From Rhizobiaceae bacterium (GTDB lineage: Bacteria > Pseudomonadota > Alphaproteobacteria > Rhizobiales > Rhizobiaceae): a DNA stretch of 64,000 nucleotides. This document shows, piece after piece, positions 42,936 through 50,863 of this stretch. A program made the translations under genes and the position numbers. Where the stretch lies: positions 1-64,000 of the forward strand of contig JAIXTO010000245.1 in NCBI GenBank assembly GCA_027483885.1, written 5' to 3'. The notes beneath the pieces are model-generated. The model made no database searches. It saw only the letters and a list, made by a program, of their open reading frames with translations, and was not told the DNA's origin. Position 1 is the first letter of the stretch, and each line of letters begins with the position of its first letter.

Positions 42936-43970
42936 TCAGCCCGTCTTCCCGAGAATTGTCGTTGCGATATCCCTCAGCGTATCGGGTTGCCCGAAACCGC
43001 CGGATTTTGCAATGATGCAGTGGCGGTCTGTGCGCGCAAGGCCAAGGCCCGGCAGGCATTCCCCGACAAGGCGGAACCTTTTGATCCCCATTCGATGCAG
43101 CACGGCCGCGGCCGTTGCGCCGCCACACAGAAGCAGCGTCTCGACGTCTTGCGTCAACAGCGGGACTATGCCCTCGGCGAGGTTCTGCGACACCTCCTCG
43201 GCCTCGAAGATCTCTGGGCCATCGATTGCCTGAACCAGCGTCACGCGCTTCGTAAGCGTGCCAGAGGTGGGCAGGCGCCCGTTTTCCGCCGGTCGGTGGT
43301 CAATGTCCACCTGCCCTGCCAGCCGATCGATCTGGCTCAGCGTGATCGGATCGCGCGACCCGACCACAAACAGCGCCGCCCCTGCAGGGATCTCCGCGCG
43401 CACCGGTTGCGCACCCTGCGTCATGGACTGCGCAAGGGCTTCGGCAAGGCCGCGCGCTCCGACCAGCAGATCGACACCCGCCCGACCGGCGCTGGCGAGC
43501 GCCTCGACCATATCCGCCTCGGACACCGTATCGGGAATGGAGCAGTTGCCCGCGTGGCGGCCGAGCGCTGCAGCAATAGCGATGGGGACATCGACACCAA
43601 AGCCTTGAACCGCGCCCTCCGTCACGGTGCGACCGAAGTCCGGAATGGCCGGGGCGACAAGTGCCCGGTCGAAGGGGATTGCATCGAGGATGGCCGCAAC
43701 GTTCCCCTTCATGCGGGAATCGATCTTCAGGAAGATCTTCGCGCCCTCAGGCAGCAGGCGGAGCGCGGCCTGCGCAAGCGCGTGGGCCTGCTGCGCCGTT
43801 TTCTCACGGCAGCCAAGGTCGATCGACAGGACATCCGGCCGGGTTGCAAGCGCCGATTGGATCCCTTCGATGGAGAGCACCACCTCGACATGCAGCCCGC
43901 GCCCCGCAAAGGGAGCGGCCGAATCCAGCGCACCCGTAAAGTCATCGGCCATGACGAACAGCAAGATCAT
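42936..43970 (-). CDS. DUF1537-family four-carbon acid-sugar kinase
   Basis: This 344-residue member of the DUF1537 kinase family phosphorylates acid sugars such as threonate, erythronate or 3-oxo-tetronate at O4. The N-terminal ADDFTGALDSAA motif is the family hallmark and binds the acid. IFLKIDSRMKGNVAAILDAI and the C-terminal GGATAAAVLHRMG (nucleotide-binding side) are also typical. The start is uncertain; I use the first ATG, and another ATG begins MADDFTG. It pairs functionally with the PdxA2-type enzyme at 40113-41069. It is the first gene of the kinase-gntR operon. Confidence 0.9.
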   Translation of the reverse strand: MILLFVMADDFTGALDSAAPFAGRGLHVEVVLSIEGIQSALATRPDVLSIDLGCREKTAQQAHALAQAALRLLPEGAKIFLKIDSRMKGNVAAILDAIPFDRALVAPAIPDFGRTVTEGAVQGFGVDVPIAIAAALGRHAGNCSIPDTVSEADMVEALASAGRAGVDLLVGARGLAEALAQSMTQGAQPVRAEIPAGAALFVVGSRDPITLSQIDRLAGQVDIDHRPAENGRLPTSGTLTKRVTLVQAIDGPEIFEAEEVSQNLAEGIVPLLTQDVETLLLCGGATAAAVLHRMGIKRFRLVGECLPGLGLARTDRHCIIAKSGGFGQPDTLRDIATTILGKTG

Positions 43971-43983
43971 CCCTCGCAATTGT

Positions 43984-43989
43984 TGTCAT
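43984..43989 (-). promoter_or_regulatory. TTGTCA core upstream of the kinase gene
   Basis: This core matches the TTGACAA/TTGTCAA motifs found in the divergent region at 38746-38893. It lies about 15 bases upstream of the kinase start. It is a candidate autoregulatory GntR site, weak by itself because the motif is short. Confidence 0.25.
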
Positions 43990-44242
43990 GTTTTTCTATC
44001 GTTAAAAGCTATATTTTTCAATACAGTATTTTTCAGATAGAGCAATTTCGAAAAGACAACGCACTCGCATGCAACGGCCATCACGGCATCGGCCAGCCGT
44101 TCGGCGGCATATCGCACATCGCCAACGCGTGTTGCGTCAGCCACATCCGGCTTGACGCCGGCGGGCAACATAACGGCGAGGCAATTGATCGTGCGGCAGT
44201 CAAGAGATCAAAGATCGGTGACTTCGATTGGTCGGGGCGCGG

Positions 44243-45892
44243 CTATGATTCGGCCACCGAGCGCAGCCGGCTTTCGATCAGCAGGCCGCTGTCATCGAGA
44301 ATGGGGTGGGCGACGGAGACGATATGGGCGTTGATCCGCTTGAGGTCACGCAGGATGTCCAGATGCAGCGAACTGGTCTGCAGGCTGTCTGTCCGTCCGT
44401 CCCGCAACCGCTCGATATGGCGTTCGGACGAGGCCTTTTCCATGCGACGGACCTCCACCTTCACCTCCATCATCTGGCGGGCAAGGCGGAAGTCACGCGT
44501 GACGAAAATGGTCTGGGCGATGCGCAAGTTGTCGAGCGTCAGTTCAAACAGCGTACGCAGTTCGCGATGACCATCCTCGGAGAATTTGAGCCCGAGCGTC
44601 GCCTTCTTGGTAACCTGGGCTAACAGACCCTTTTCGATGATATCGCCGATATGCTCGAGGTTGATCGCATAATCGATGATATCGATGGAACGACGGCTGT
44701 CTTGCGGGCTGAGGCCCATGCGGCCCAGTCTGGACAGATAGACTTTCACCTCCTGCTGCAGCCTGTCGACGCGCGCTTCCAGCGGGGGAATATCCATGAG
44801 CTTTGCGAGATTGTCCCGCTCGAAGGAATCGGACACACGCATCAGCATACGCTCGATCAGGTCACCGATGCCCAGAACCTCCCGCGTGGCGCTGGCAAGG
44901 GCAACGGTCGGAGCAGACAGTTCCTGCAGATCGAGATAGTTGGGACCGCTGTGTTCCTGTGCGTCATCCGGAACGAGGTGGCACATCAGACGCGACAGCA
45001 GCTTCGAAAACGGCCAGGCGACCACAGCAAGCACGATGTTGAAGGCAAGATGCGCATCGACCGGCAGCTTCTCAGTGCCAGACGCCAGACCTGTCAGCAG
45101 GTCTGCGCCAACACCCGCCAGCGGAAGGACCGCCAGGCATCCGACAGTCCGCACGATGAGATTTCCAAGCGTGACCCGTTTTGCCGCAGCAGAACCGCGC
45201 ATCGAGGCGATGACGGGCGGGATTGCACCGCCGAGATTGGCACCGAGAACAAGCGCGACAATCAGCCCGGGCTGCAGGATGCCGGCCGATGCCAGGGAAA
45301 GGATCAGCACGATGGCGGCAAGGCTGGAAGACGACACGAAGGCGATGGCAGCGGAAAAGAACATCGCCACCGGCCAGGCATTGTCCAGAAGGCCGATGAA
45401 GGCGGCCAGTGCCGGCGAGGCCCGCATCGGTTCGGTGGCAATGCTGAGCAGGTGCAGCGACAAAAGCATCAGGCCAATGCCGATCAGCGCCGTTCCGCCG
45501 CCTTTTCGCGTGGTCGCGCTGCTGCGATAGAGCATGAGGCCGATGAGAATGATGAGCGGCGAAAGCCACTCGACGCCTGCAGCCACAATCCAGGCTGTCA
45601 CGGCCGTTCCGACATTGGCGCCGAGAAGAACGAGTTGCGCCATGCGGGGCTGGACAAGCTCGCGCTCCACAAACGAGGCCACCATGAGCGCCGTCGCGGT
45701 CGAACTCTGCAGCGCCACAGTGGCCACAAAGCCGGACGAAAACGAGCGCAGGCTGCTGCGCGTGCCGCTGGCAAGGCCGCTGCGCAACCGCGCACCAAAA
45801 GCCTGCGTCACGCCACTTTTCACCTGTGCAAGGCCAAACAGCAGCAGGGCCACCGCGCCGAACAGGTTGATCATGACGATTGTCGATGCCAT
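44243..45892 (-). CDS. Na+/phosphate cotransporter family protein with PhoU-like C-terminus
   Basis: This 549-residue membrane protein of the Na/Pi cotransporter (NptA/PNaS) family has two inverted repeats: FVATVALQSSTATALMVASF in the first, and LGANLGGAIPPVIASMRGSA in the second. About eight helices span residues 8-310. A soluble helical domain of about 200 residues follows and resembles PhoU. It imports or exports phosphate with sodium. Starts at 45907 or 45892 are both possible. The gene lies between the acid-sugar island and the phosphatase operon on the same strand. A transporter for inorganic phosphate next to a set of phosphatases is suggestive but may be chance. Confidence 0.9.
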   Translation of the reverse strand: MASTIVMINLFGAVALLLFGLAQVKSGVTQAFGARLRSGLASGTRSSLRSFSSGFVATVALQSSTATALMVASFVERELVQPRMAQLVLLGANVGTAVTAWIVAAGVEWLSPLIILIGLMLYRSSATTRKGGGTALIGIGLMLLSLHLLSIATEPMRASPALAAFIGLLDNAWPVAMFFSAAIAFVSSSSLAAIVLILSLASAGILQPGLIVALVLGANLGGAIPPVIASMRGSAAAKRVTLGNLIVRTVGCLAVLPLAGVGADLLTGLASGTEKLPVDAHLAFNIVLAVVAWPFSKLLSRLMCHLVPDDAQEHSGPNYLDLQELSAPTVALASATREVLGIGDLIERMLMRVSDSFERDNLAKLMDIPPLEARVDRLQQEVKVYLSRLGRMGLSPQDSRRSIDIIDYAINLEHIGDIIEKGLLAQVTKKATLGLKFSEDGHRELRTLFELTLDNLRIAQTIFVTRDFRLARQMMEVKVEVRRMEKASSERHIERLRDGRTDSLQTSSLHLDILRDLKRINAHIVSVAHPILDDSGLLIESRLRSVAES

Positions 45893-45999
45893 CGGCCTTG
45901 TTTCCATCCCCGTTTTGTCCCGCGCACTGCCATTCCTGACAGGGCCTGCGGCATACGTCTGGTGCGCAGGGCACCTCCCTGTGTCCTACCAAACGCCCG

Positions 46000-47721
46000 T
46001 CAATGCGGTGGCGACGTCCGGTTGTCCGTCATCGCTCCTGCCCTTTCCATCCAATGGCGAAGACCCTGCAGGAATGCCTGCAGGAACGCCCCTGTGGCGT
46101 GTGGGGCCAAGGTGGGGCGGTCTGCTGGAAGCCTGTCGATCAGATGCCGGTAGATCGCCAGACGCTCGGCGGAAATGAAGGGCAATGCCAGCGCACCGGC
46201 CTGACGCAGGCAATACCAGTCCGTCACCAGATCCATCATCGAGGTGGCGACCAGCGCCTCGGGCGTGACCTCACACCGTTGACGTTCCGCCATAAGAACG
46301 CCCGATCCGCCGTCTGCGGCCTGCAGCGTCTCCTGCGGCGGCAAAAGCAGGCTGATCTCTGCAAGGTTTGCCGTCGCCATCTGCTCGACCCATTCCGGCG
46401 GCCATTCCCTTGGAAAATACCGGTGCGTGACCAGTGCCCGCGTATGGGCAAAGAGGAAGTCGCCGTAGGATTGCGCCTCGAAGGCTGCATCAGGCGCCTC
46501 GCCCCTGAAATCGCTTTCCTGCCGGTAAAGCGCGAGGAGCCGCGGATCGAGCGGAAGCTTAAAAAGCCCGACAGTTTCCACATCGGGCATAGTTTTTCCG
46601 GGCCTCACGATCTTGAAGGCCGGCGGGAATGCCACAAGCGAGGGAACGGCAATATTGACCAGTTCGCGCCCTTCAACATTTCGCCGGGTCGTTCCCTCGA
46701 CATGCAGATGGCCGCTGAAATGGGCCGTCATTCCAGTTGTCACAAGCGTGTCGGCAACCGCCTTCAAGGGCGTTCGGCGGGCCACATTGGTGCGGCCGAA
46801 CAGCGCCGTTTCCAATCCGGTTGTATCGTCGAAAGGATCGATCACCGGATAGTGCGAAAAGGATAATACCGTCTTGCCGAGCCTCTTTGCCCGCGCATGA
46901 ACATCGCGGATCCAGTCGATCAGGAAGGGTTTGAGACGCAAAAGCGCGTTCCATCCGGCAGCCGTGCTGTCGATGAATGTCTCTTCGCAAAACGGATCGC
47001 TGTGGCCGTTGCGGGGCTCGAAGATATTGGCGTCTATCATCAGCAGCCACAGCCCCTCTTCGGGCTCTACGAGATAGGAGGCATCCATCAGGCTGAAGGT
47101 GGAACGGCCGTCCTGCGAGGAGACCCGATATTGGCGCTCTTCAATGCTGTCGGAGCGACCGAACGGGCTTTCCCAATGCAGGTATTCGGGCTGCGCAAAC
47201 AGCCCGAAGGATGCCATCGGCAACAATCCCGCCGGGTAGCCTTCACAGTACATCCGGTCGCTCTGCCGGGATTGCGGCAGATTTGCTTGCGCCACCTGCA
47301 GATCGCTGGTGACGGTGATGGACGGTCCCGCGCCGCTCAGAAATCCCTTGGTCTGATGGCGACCATGCGGACCGAACACATCATGGTTGCCGGGGATCGC
47401 ATAAAAAGACAGCCGATGTTTTTGGCGATACTCTTCCAGCAGGCGCCGAACGGCTTGCGTTGTCTGCCTTTGGCCGTCATCGGTATAATCGCCAAGAAGC
47501 ACGACATGGCGAATACCACGGCTGGCAATCTCGTCCAGAGCTGCGGGAAGGGCCTGAAAGCTCTCGTTGAAAACCCGGGTCGAGGCGCGGGTTTCCGCCC
47601 AACTGCGCACGGCGAGCCGCTTTCCGGCAACATCCACGCCCTCAAAGCCATAGTCGCCCTCGAGGTCATGGTAATGCGCATCGGCAATGACGGCGACAGC
47701 CGGCAGATCAGAGGGCTGCAT
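46000..47721 (-). CDS. Calcineurin-type metallophosphoesterase
   Basis: This 573-residue metallophosphoesterase carries all five metal motifs: IADAHYH (DxH), LLGDYTDDG (GDxxDxG), PGNHDVFG (GNHD), FSHYPV, and FSGHLHVEG (GHxH). The catalytic part occupies about the first 370 residues; the C-terminal 200 are helical and unassigned. No signal peptide is seen, so it acts in the cytoplasm. AGGAAGG six bases upstream supports the ATG at 47721, which overlaps the phosphatase gene before it by 14 bases. It is the last gene of the LacI-controlled operon and probably hydrolyses a phosphodiester or phosphomonoester brought in by the importer. Confidence 0.88.
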   Translation of the reverse strand: MQPSDLPAVAVIADAHYHDLEGDYGFEGVDVAGKRLAVRSWAETRASTRVFNESFQALPAALDEIASRGIRHVVLLGDYTDDGQRQTTQAVRRLLEEYRQKHRLSFYAIPGNHDVFGPHGRHQTKGFLSGAGPSITVTSDLQVAQANLPQSRQSDRMYCEGYPAGLLPMASFGLFAQPEYLHWESPFGRSDSIEERQYRVSSQDGRSTFSLMDASYLVEPEEGLWLLMIDANIFEPRNGHSDPFCEETFIDSTAAGWNALLRLKPFLIDWIRDVHARAKRLGKTVLSFSHYPVIDPFDDTTGLETALFGRTNVARRTPLKAVADTLVTTGMTAHFSGHLHVEGTTRRNVEGRELVNIAVPSLVAFPPAFKIVRPGKTMPDVETVGLFKLPLDPRLLALYRQESDFRGEAPDAAFEAQSYGDFLFAHTRALVTHRYFPREWPPEWVEQMATANLAEISLLLPPQETLQAADGGSGVLMAERQRCEVTPEALVATSMMDLVTDWYCLRQAGALALPFISAERLAIYRHLIDRLPADRPTLAPHATGAFLQAFLQGLRHWMERAGAMTDNRTSPPH

Positions 47722-48325
47722 CGGCCGCCTTCCTGGCCTCAACGAGGTCAATCCAGTCCGATGCACGCCTGGCGGCGTCATAGAGCATAGGCTTTGGCGT
47801 TTCGAACCACTCGTCCTGGCGCAGTTCACGCTTGTCACGGATATGGGCGATGGCCGAATCGAGCGTTGGAAACAGATGCGGCTGCTGCTTGTGCAGAAAT
47901 AGCCCGACCAGCGAAACGGAGCGGCTGCGCCCGCTGCGGCAGTTGACCAGAACATTGCCACCGTCCTTGAACGGATATGTTTCGCGCCGAGGCAATGTCT
48001 GGTTCAAGGCGCCCTGCAGGATATAGTAGCCCCCCAGCATCATCGTATCGGGACTGCCGCCGCCGTCGATCATGCCAAGCTTGTAATACCGTATGTCCGA
48101 ATAACCGCTGGCACAGAGCGTGCCGTCCTCGGCAAGGCTCGGATTGCGCACGAAATTGATATCGAGATTGATGGCACAGTTCACGACGATGGTAATGCCG
48201 TGTTGCTTCAAGAGATCCAGATCCCGCGCGCCCTCCAGACCGCCGATGTAGAGCGCGGAATTATGGGGGGCGAGGCCTTCCGTGATCAGGCTGATCGCCG
48301 GTCGCGAATATACCGGGGCTTCCAT
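47708..48325 (-). CDS. Dual-specificity / tyrosine-phosphatase-like protein
   Basis: This phosphatase of about 205 residues has the CX5R loop in LVNCRSGRSRSVSL. The usual histidine before the cysteine is an asparagine here, and the general acid candidate is in KLGMIDGGGSPDTM. No signal peptide or membrane segment is visible. The start is uncertain (48325, 48334 or a GTG at 48349). It lies 64-90 bases after the ATPase gene and overlaps the metallophosphoesterase gene. In this operon it may dephosphorylate a small molecule such as an inositol phosphate, a known activity of related cysteine phosphatases, rather than a protein. Confidence 0.8.
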   Translation of the reverse strand: MEAPVYSRPAISLITEGLAPHNSALYIGGLEGARDLDLLKQHGITIVVNCAINLDINFVRNPSLAEDGTLCASGYSDIRYYKLGMIDGGGSPDTMMLGGYYILQGALNQTLPRRETYPFKDGGNVLVNCRSGRSRSVSLVGLFLHKQQPHLFPTLDSAIAHIRDKRELRQDEWFETPKPMLYDAARRASDWIDLVEARKAADAAL

Positions 48326-48413
48326 TCTGTTCATTCCTTCCAAAGGCACCGACCTTCCAAAGCAGGGTGGCGAGGCCTTTTAGTCTGCAAGAGATACGTT
48401 GTCTTTCGTTGCG

Positions 48414-49541
48414 TCAGGCCGCGTTCGAGCGTGCCCGTGTGGCGGCCGTCGAGGTGATGATCTTGCCCGTCTTCGGATCAAACACCATCATGTTGCGCGC
48501 CACAAATTCCAGCCACACCTTGGCGCTCGGCCAGCTTTCGACAAAGCGCGGAATGAGAGCCGTGATCGGCGTGCCGTTGGCAGACAGCGAAAGGATCGTC
48601 TGCGACCCGGTCGGCTGAACGACGTCAACCTCTGCGGCCAGCCGGTTGTCCAGGGCTGTTTCGTGAAGGTTGAAATGTTCCGGCCGGATGGCGCAAGTCA
48701 CCGGACCCGCTTCGCGGGCGATTGCCTGCTCGAGCATGACTTCGACACCGTGAAGCTTCAGCACGCTTCTGCCATTTCTCTGTTCGAGCATGCCGTCAAA
48801 GACATTGATGCGGGGATCGCCGATAAACTCGGCCACGAACAGATTGGCGGGCTCATGGTAGATTTCGTAAGGGCTGCCGATCTGCTGGATGACGCCGTCC
48901 TTCATCACCACGATGATATCGGACATTGTCAGCGCCTCGACCTGGTCATGCGTCACATAAACAGTGGTGGCGCCAAGATCCCGCGACAGGCGCTTCAACT
49001 CGGTTCGCATTTCCGTTCTTAAAACCGCATCAAGGTTGGACAGCGGCTCGTCCATCAGCAGGATGGAATTGCGCGCAGCAATCAATCTCGCAACGGCCAC
49101 ACGCTGTTGCTGGCCGCCTGACTGTTCCGATGGGAAACGCGAGCCATACTGTTCCAGCTGCACCTTCTTCAGCGCCTCGGCCAGCCGTGCGTCAATCTCG
49201 TCCTTCGGACGTTTTGCCTGATGCAGCGCCAGCGTGATGTTCTTGTCGACCTTCATGTTCGGCCAGAGCGCATAACTCTGGAAGATAAAGCCGAGACCCC
49301 GCTTTTCCGGCGGCACGAAGCTGCCGTCGCGTCCGGAATAAACCGTTTTTCCCGCAAGCGTCAGTTCGCCGCCGGAGGGCTGTTCGAGCCCCGCAATGAC
49401 GCGCAGCGTCGTCGTCTTGCCGCAACCGGATGGCCCGAGCAGCGTGACGAATTTCCCCTTCGGGATTTCCAGATCGAGCGGCGGAATGGCAAGATGCGCG
49501 CCGTAATATTTGGTGATGCCTTTCAAGGACACTTCGTTCAT
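48414..49541 (-). CDS. ABC ATPase of an Afu/Fbp-type importer
   Basis: This 375-residue ATPase is of the iron/sugar-phosphate/spermidine importer class. Walker A is GPSGCGKTT, signature SGGQQQRVAVARLIA, Walker B ILLMDEPLSNLD, and switch histidine VYVTHDQVEAL. A C-terminal TOBE domain follows (about 285-370). The ATG at 49541 has a long GGGGGGAGG site upstream. It follows the binding-protein gene after a strong hairpin. It pairs with the fused permease encoded earlier in the operon. Confidence 0.92.
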   Translation of the reverse strand: MNEVSLKGITKYYGAHLAIPPLDLEIPKGKFVTLLGPSGCGKTTTLRVIAGLEQPSGGELTLAGKTVYSGRDGSFVPPEKRGLGFIFQSYALWPNMKVDKNITLALHQAKRPKDEIDARLAEALKKVQLEQYGSRFPSEQSGGQQQRVAVARLIAARNSILLMDEPLSNLDAVLRTEMRTELKRLSRDLGATTVYVTHDQVEALTMSDIIVVMKDGVIQQIGSPYEIYHEPANLFVAEFIGDPRINVFDGMLEQRNGRSVLKLHGVEVMLEQAIAREAGPVTCAIRPEHFNLHETALDNRLAAEVDVVQPTGSQTILSLSANGTPITALIPRFVESWPSAKVWLEFVARNMMVFDPKTGKIITSTAATRARSNAA

Positions 49542-49564
49542 CGGGTTTCCTCCCCCCAAGGTTT

Positions 49565-49588
49565 CCGGGTTGCTTCACCGCAACCCGG
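49565..49588 (-). repeat. Intra-operon hairpin after the Afu-type binding-protein gene
   Basis: CCGGGTTGC (49565-49573) and GCAACCCGG (49580-49588) pair perfectly around a six-base loop. It lies between the binding-protein stop and the ATPase ribosome-binding site and has no T run. Confidence 0.75.
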
Positions 49589-49602
49589 TGCTCTGGTTTT
49601 CC

Positions 49603-50829
49603 TCAGTTGCTGGTCTCGACCACCCAGAAATCGTTCACTTCAGCCACATGGTCGCGCTGGTATTCGGCAGATCCAAACATCTTGCGCACCTTCGGCCAGT
49701 TTTCGCCGCCCTTCGGCAGCGGCACATCCGTGCGTGGCGAAAACGTGCCGACCTTGAAATAGGCGGCCATGCCCTGCAGCTTCTTCAGGCTTTCGCCGTC
49801 GCGGTAAGGCTTTTCAAGCTTGGTATCGGCGGTCAGATCCTTCGACCCCATCTGGAAAGCGATGAACAGCTTGGCTGCATTGGGATGCGTCGATTGGCCG
49901 GCAATCGCCACATAGGTCGAATAGGCAAACACCCCGGCCGGATCGATGTCGTAGAGCACGGCATTGGCATAATCGTCGCTGCCGTTCTTGTTGATGTAAT
50001 GCATGCTGGAGAAGGTGATGGGCGGCTTTGCCTGTCCTTTGAGACCGGAGGCCGTCGCGAGCTTGGAACCGGAATCGTAGATGACGAGATCGTTCTTCAA
50101 GAGCCGATGCAGGAATTCATAACCGGCGTTTTCCATGCCGTCGGACAGGACGAGCGGCTTTCCGGCATATTTTTCATAGGATTTGGCAAAATCATCGGCG
50201 TGTTCGACGATGGAGGTCAAAAGCGCAAGCGAGGTCAGCGAGCCGAGAGGGCTTTTCATGGCAAAGCGCTTGTTCCATGCCGGTTCGGTCAGCTGCCAGA
50301 CATTGGTGACCGGCGGCGCATCCTTGTAGGTGTCGGAATTGTACATGAGCACGGTGGCTTCGATCACCTGCGTCAGCAGCGGTTCGCGCAGTTCGACCGG
50401 GATCTTCGCCTCCAGGTAACGCGGCACATAATTGACGATGCGGTGATTGGGCAGGAGATCGTAGAACATCTGGGCGGTGCCGGCGGTGTTGACCACATCC
50501 ACGGCAAAGATACCTGCCTGCTGTTCGCGCACCACCTTCTCGATCGTCTTTTCCGAGCCGAGATCATAGGCGTTGACCTTGATCTCCGGGTAAAGCTTCA
50601 TGAAGTCCTCGGCCAGCGCATTGACGGTCGAGGAGGAGGAATAGACGGTCACCTCGCCTTCGGCCTTGGCCTTCTTGACGATCTCCTCCCAGTTCTCGTC
50701 CTTGGGCTGGTTGGCGCCAAGTTCTGCCGTCTTCAGCCAGGCATCAAATGCGGCATCCTGTGCGCAGGCCGCCGTGCCGATGAGGCATGCGAATGTGGCG
50801 ATAGCCACCCGTTTCGTGAGCATTCCCAT
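49603..50829 (-). CDS. Periplasmic binding protein of an Afu/Fbp-type ABC importer
   Basis: This 408-residue periplasmic protein has a signal peptide (MLTKRVAIATFACLIGTAAC, cleavage near CAQDA). The mature part has the family pattern VTVYSSSSTVNALAEDFMKL of the iron / sugar-phosphate binding proteins. AfuA of Actinobacillus, once thought an iron protein, binds hexose phosphates, so a phosphorylated ligand is plausible. The three phosphatase genes in the operon support this. No Tyr-Tyr iron site of FbpA could be confirmed by eye. GGGAGG lies upstream of the ATG. Confidence 0.88.
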   Translation of the reverse strand: MGMLTKRVAIATFACLIGTAACAQDAAFDAWLKTAELGANQPKDENWEEIVKKAKAEGEVTVYSSSSTVNALAEDFMKLYPEIKVNAYDLGSEKTIEKVVREQQAGIFAVDVVNTAGTAQMFYDLLPNHRIVNYVPRYLEAKIPVELREPLLTQVIEATVLMYNSDTYKDAPPVTNVWQLTEPAWNKRFAMKSPLGSLTSLALLTSIVEHADDFAKSYEKYAGKPLVLSDGMENAGYEFLHRLLKNDLVIYDSGSKLATASGLKGQAKPPITFSSMHYINKNGSDDYANAVLYDIDPAGVFAYSTYVAIAGQSTHPNAAKLFIAFQMGSKDLTADTKLEKPYRDGESLKKLQGMAAYFKVGTFSPRTDVPLPKGGENWPKVRKMFGSAEYQRDHVAEVNDFWVVETSN

Positions 50830-50863
50830 GTGATCTCTTCCTCCCTGTTGCAAGGTCGCCTCC

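Noticed and set aside
49603-50829. Call as a true ferric-iron binding protein (FbpA)
   Set aside because: The adjacent-tyrosine iron site could not be identified, no iron box was seen upstream, and the operon encodes phosphatases rather than iron functions.
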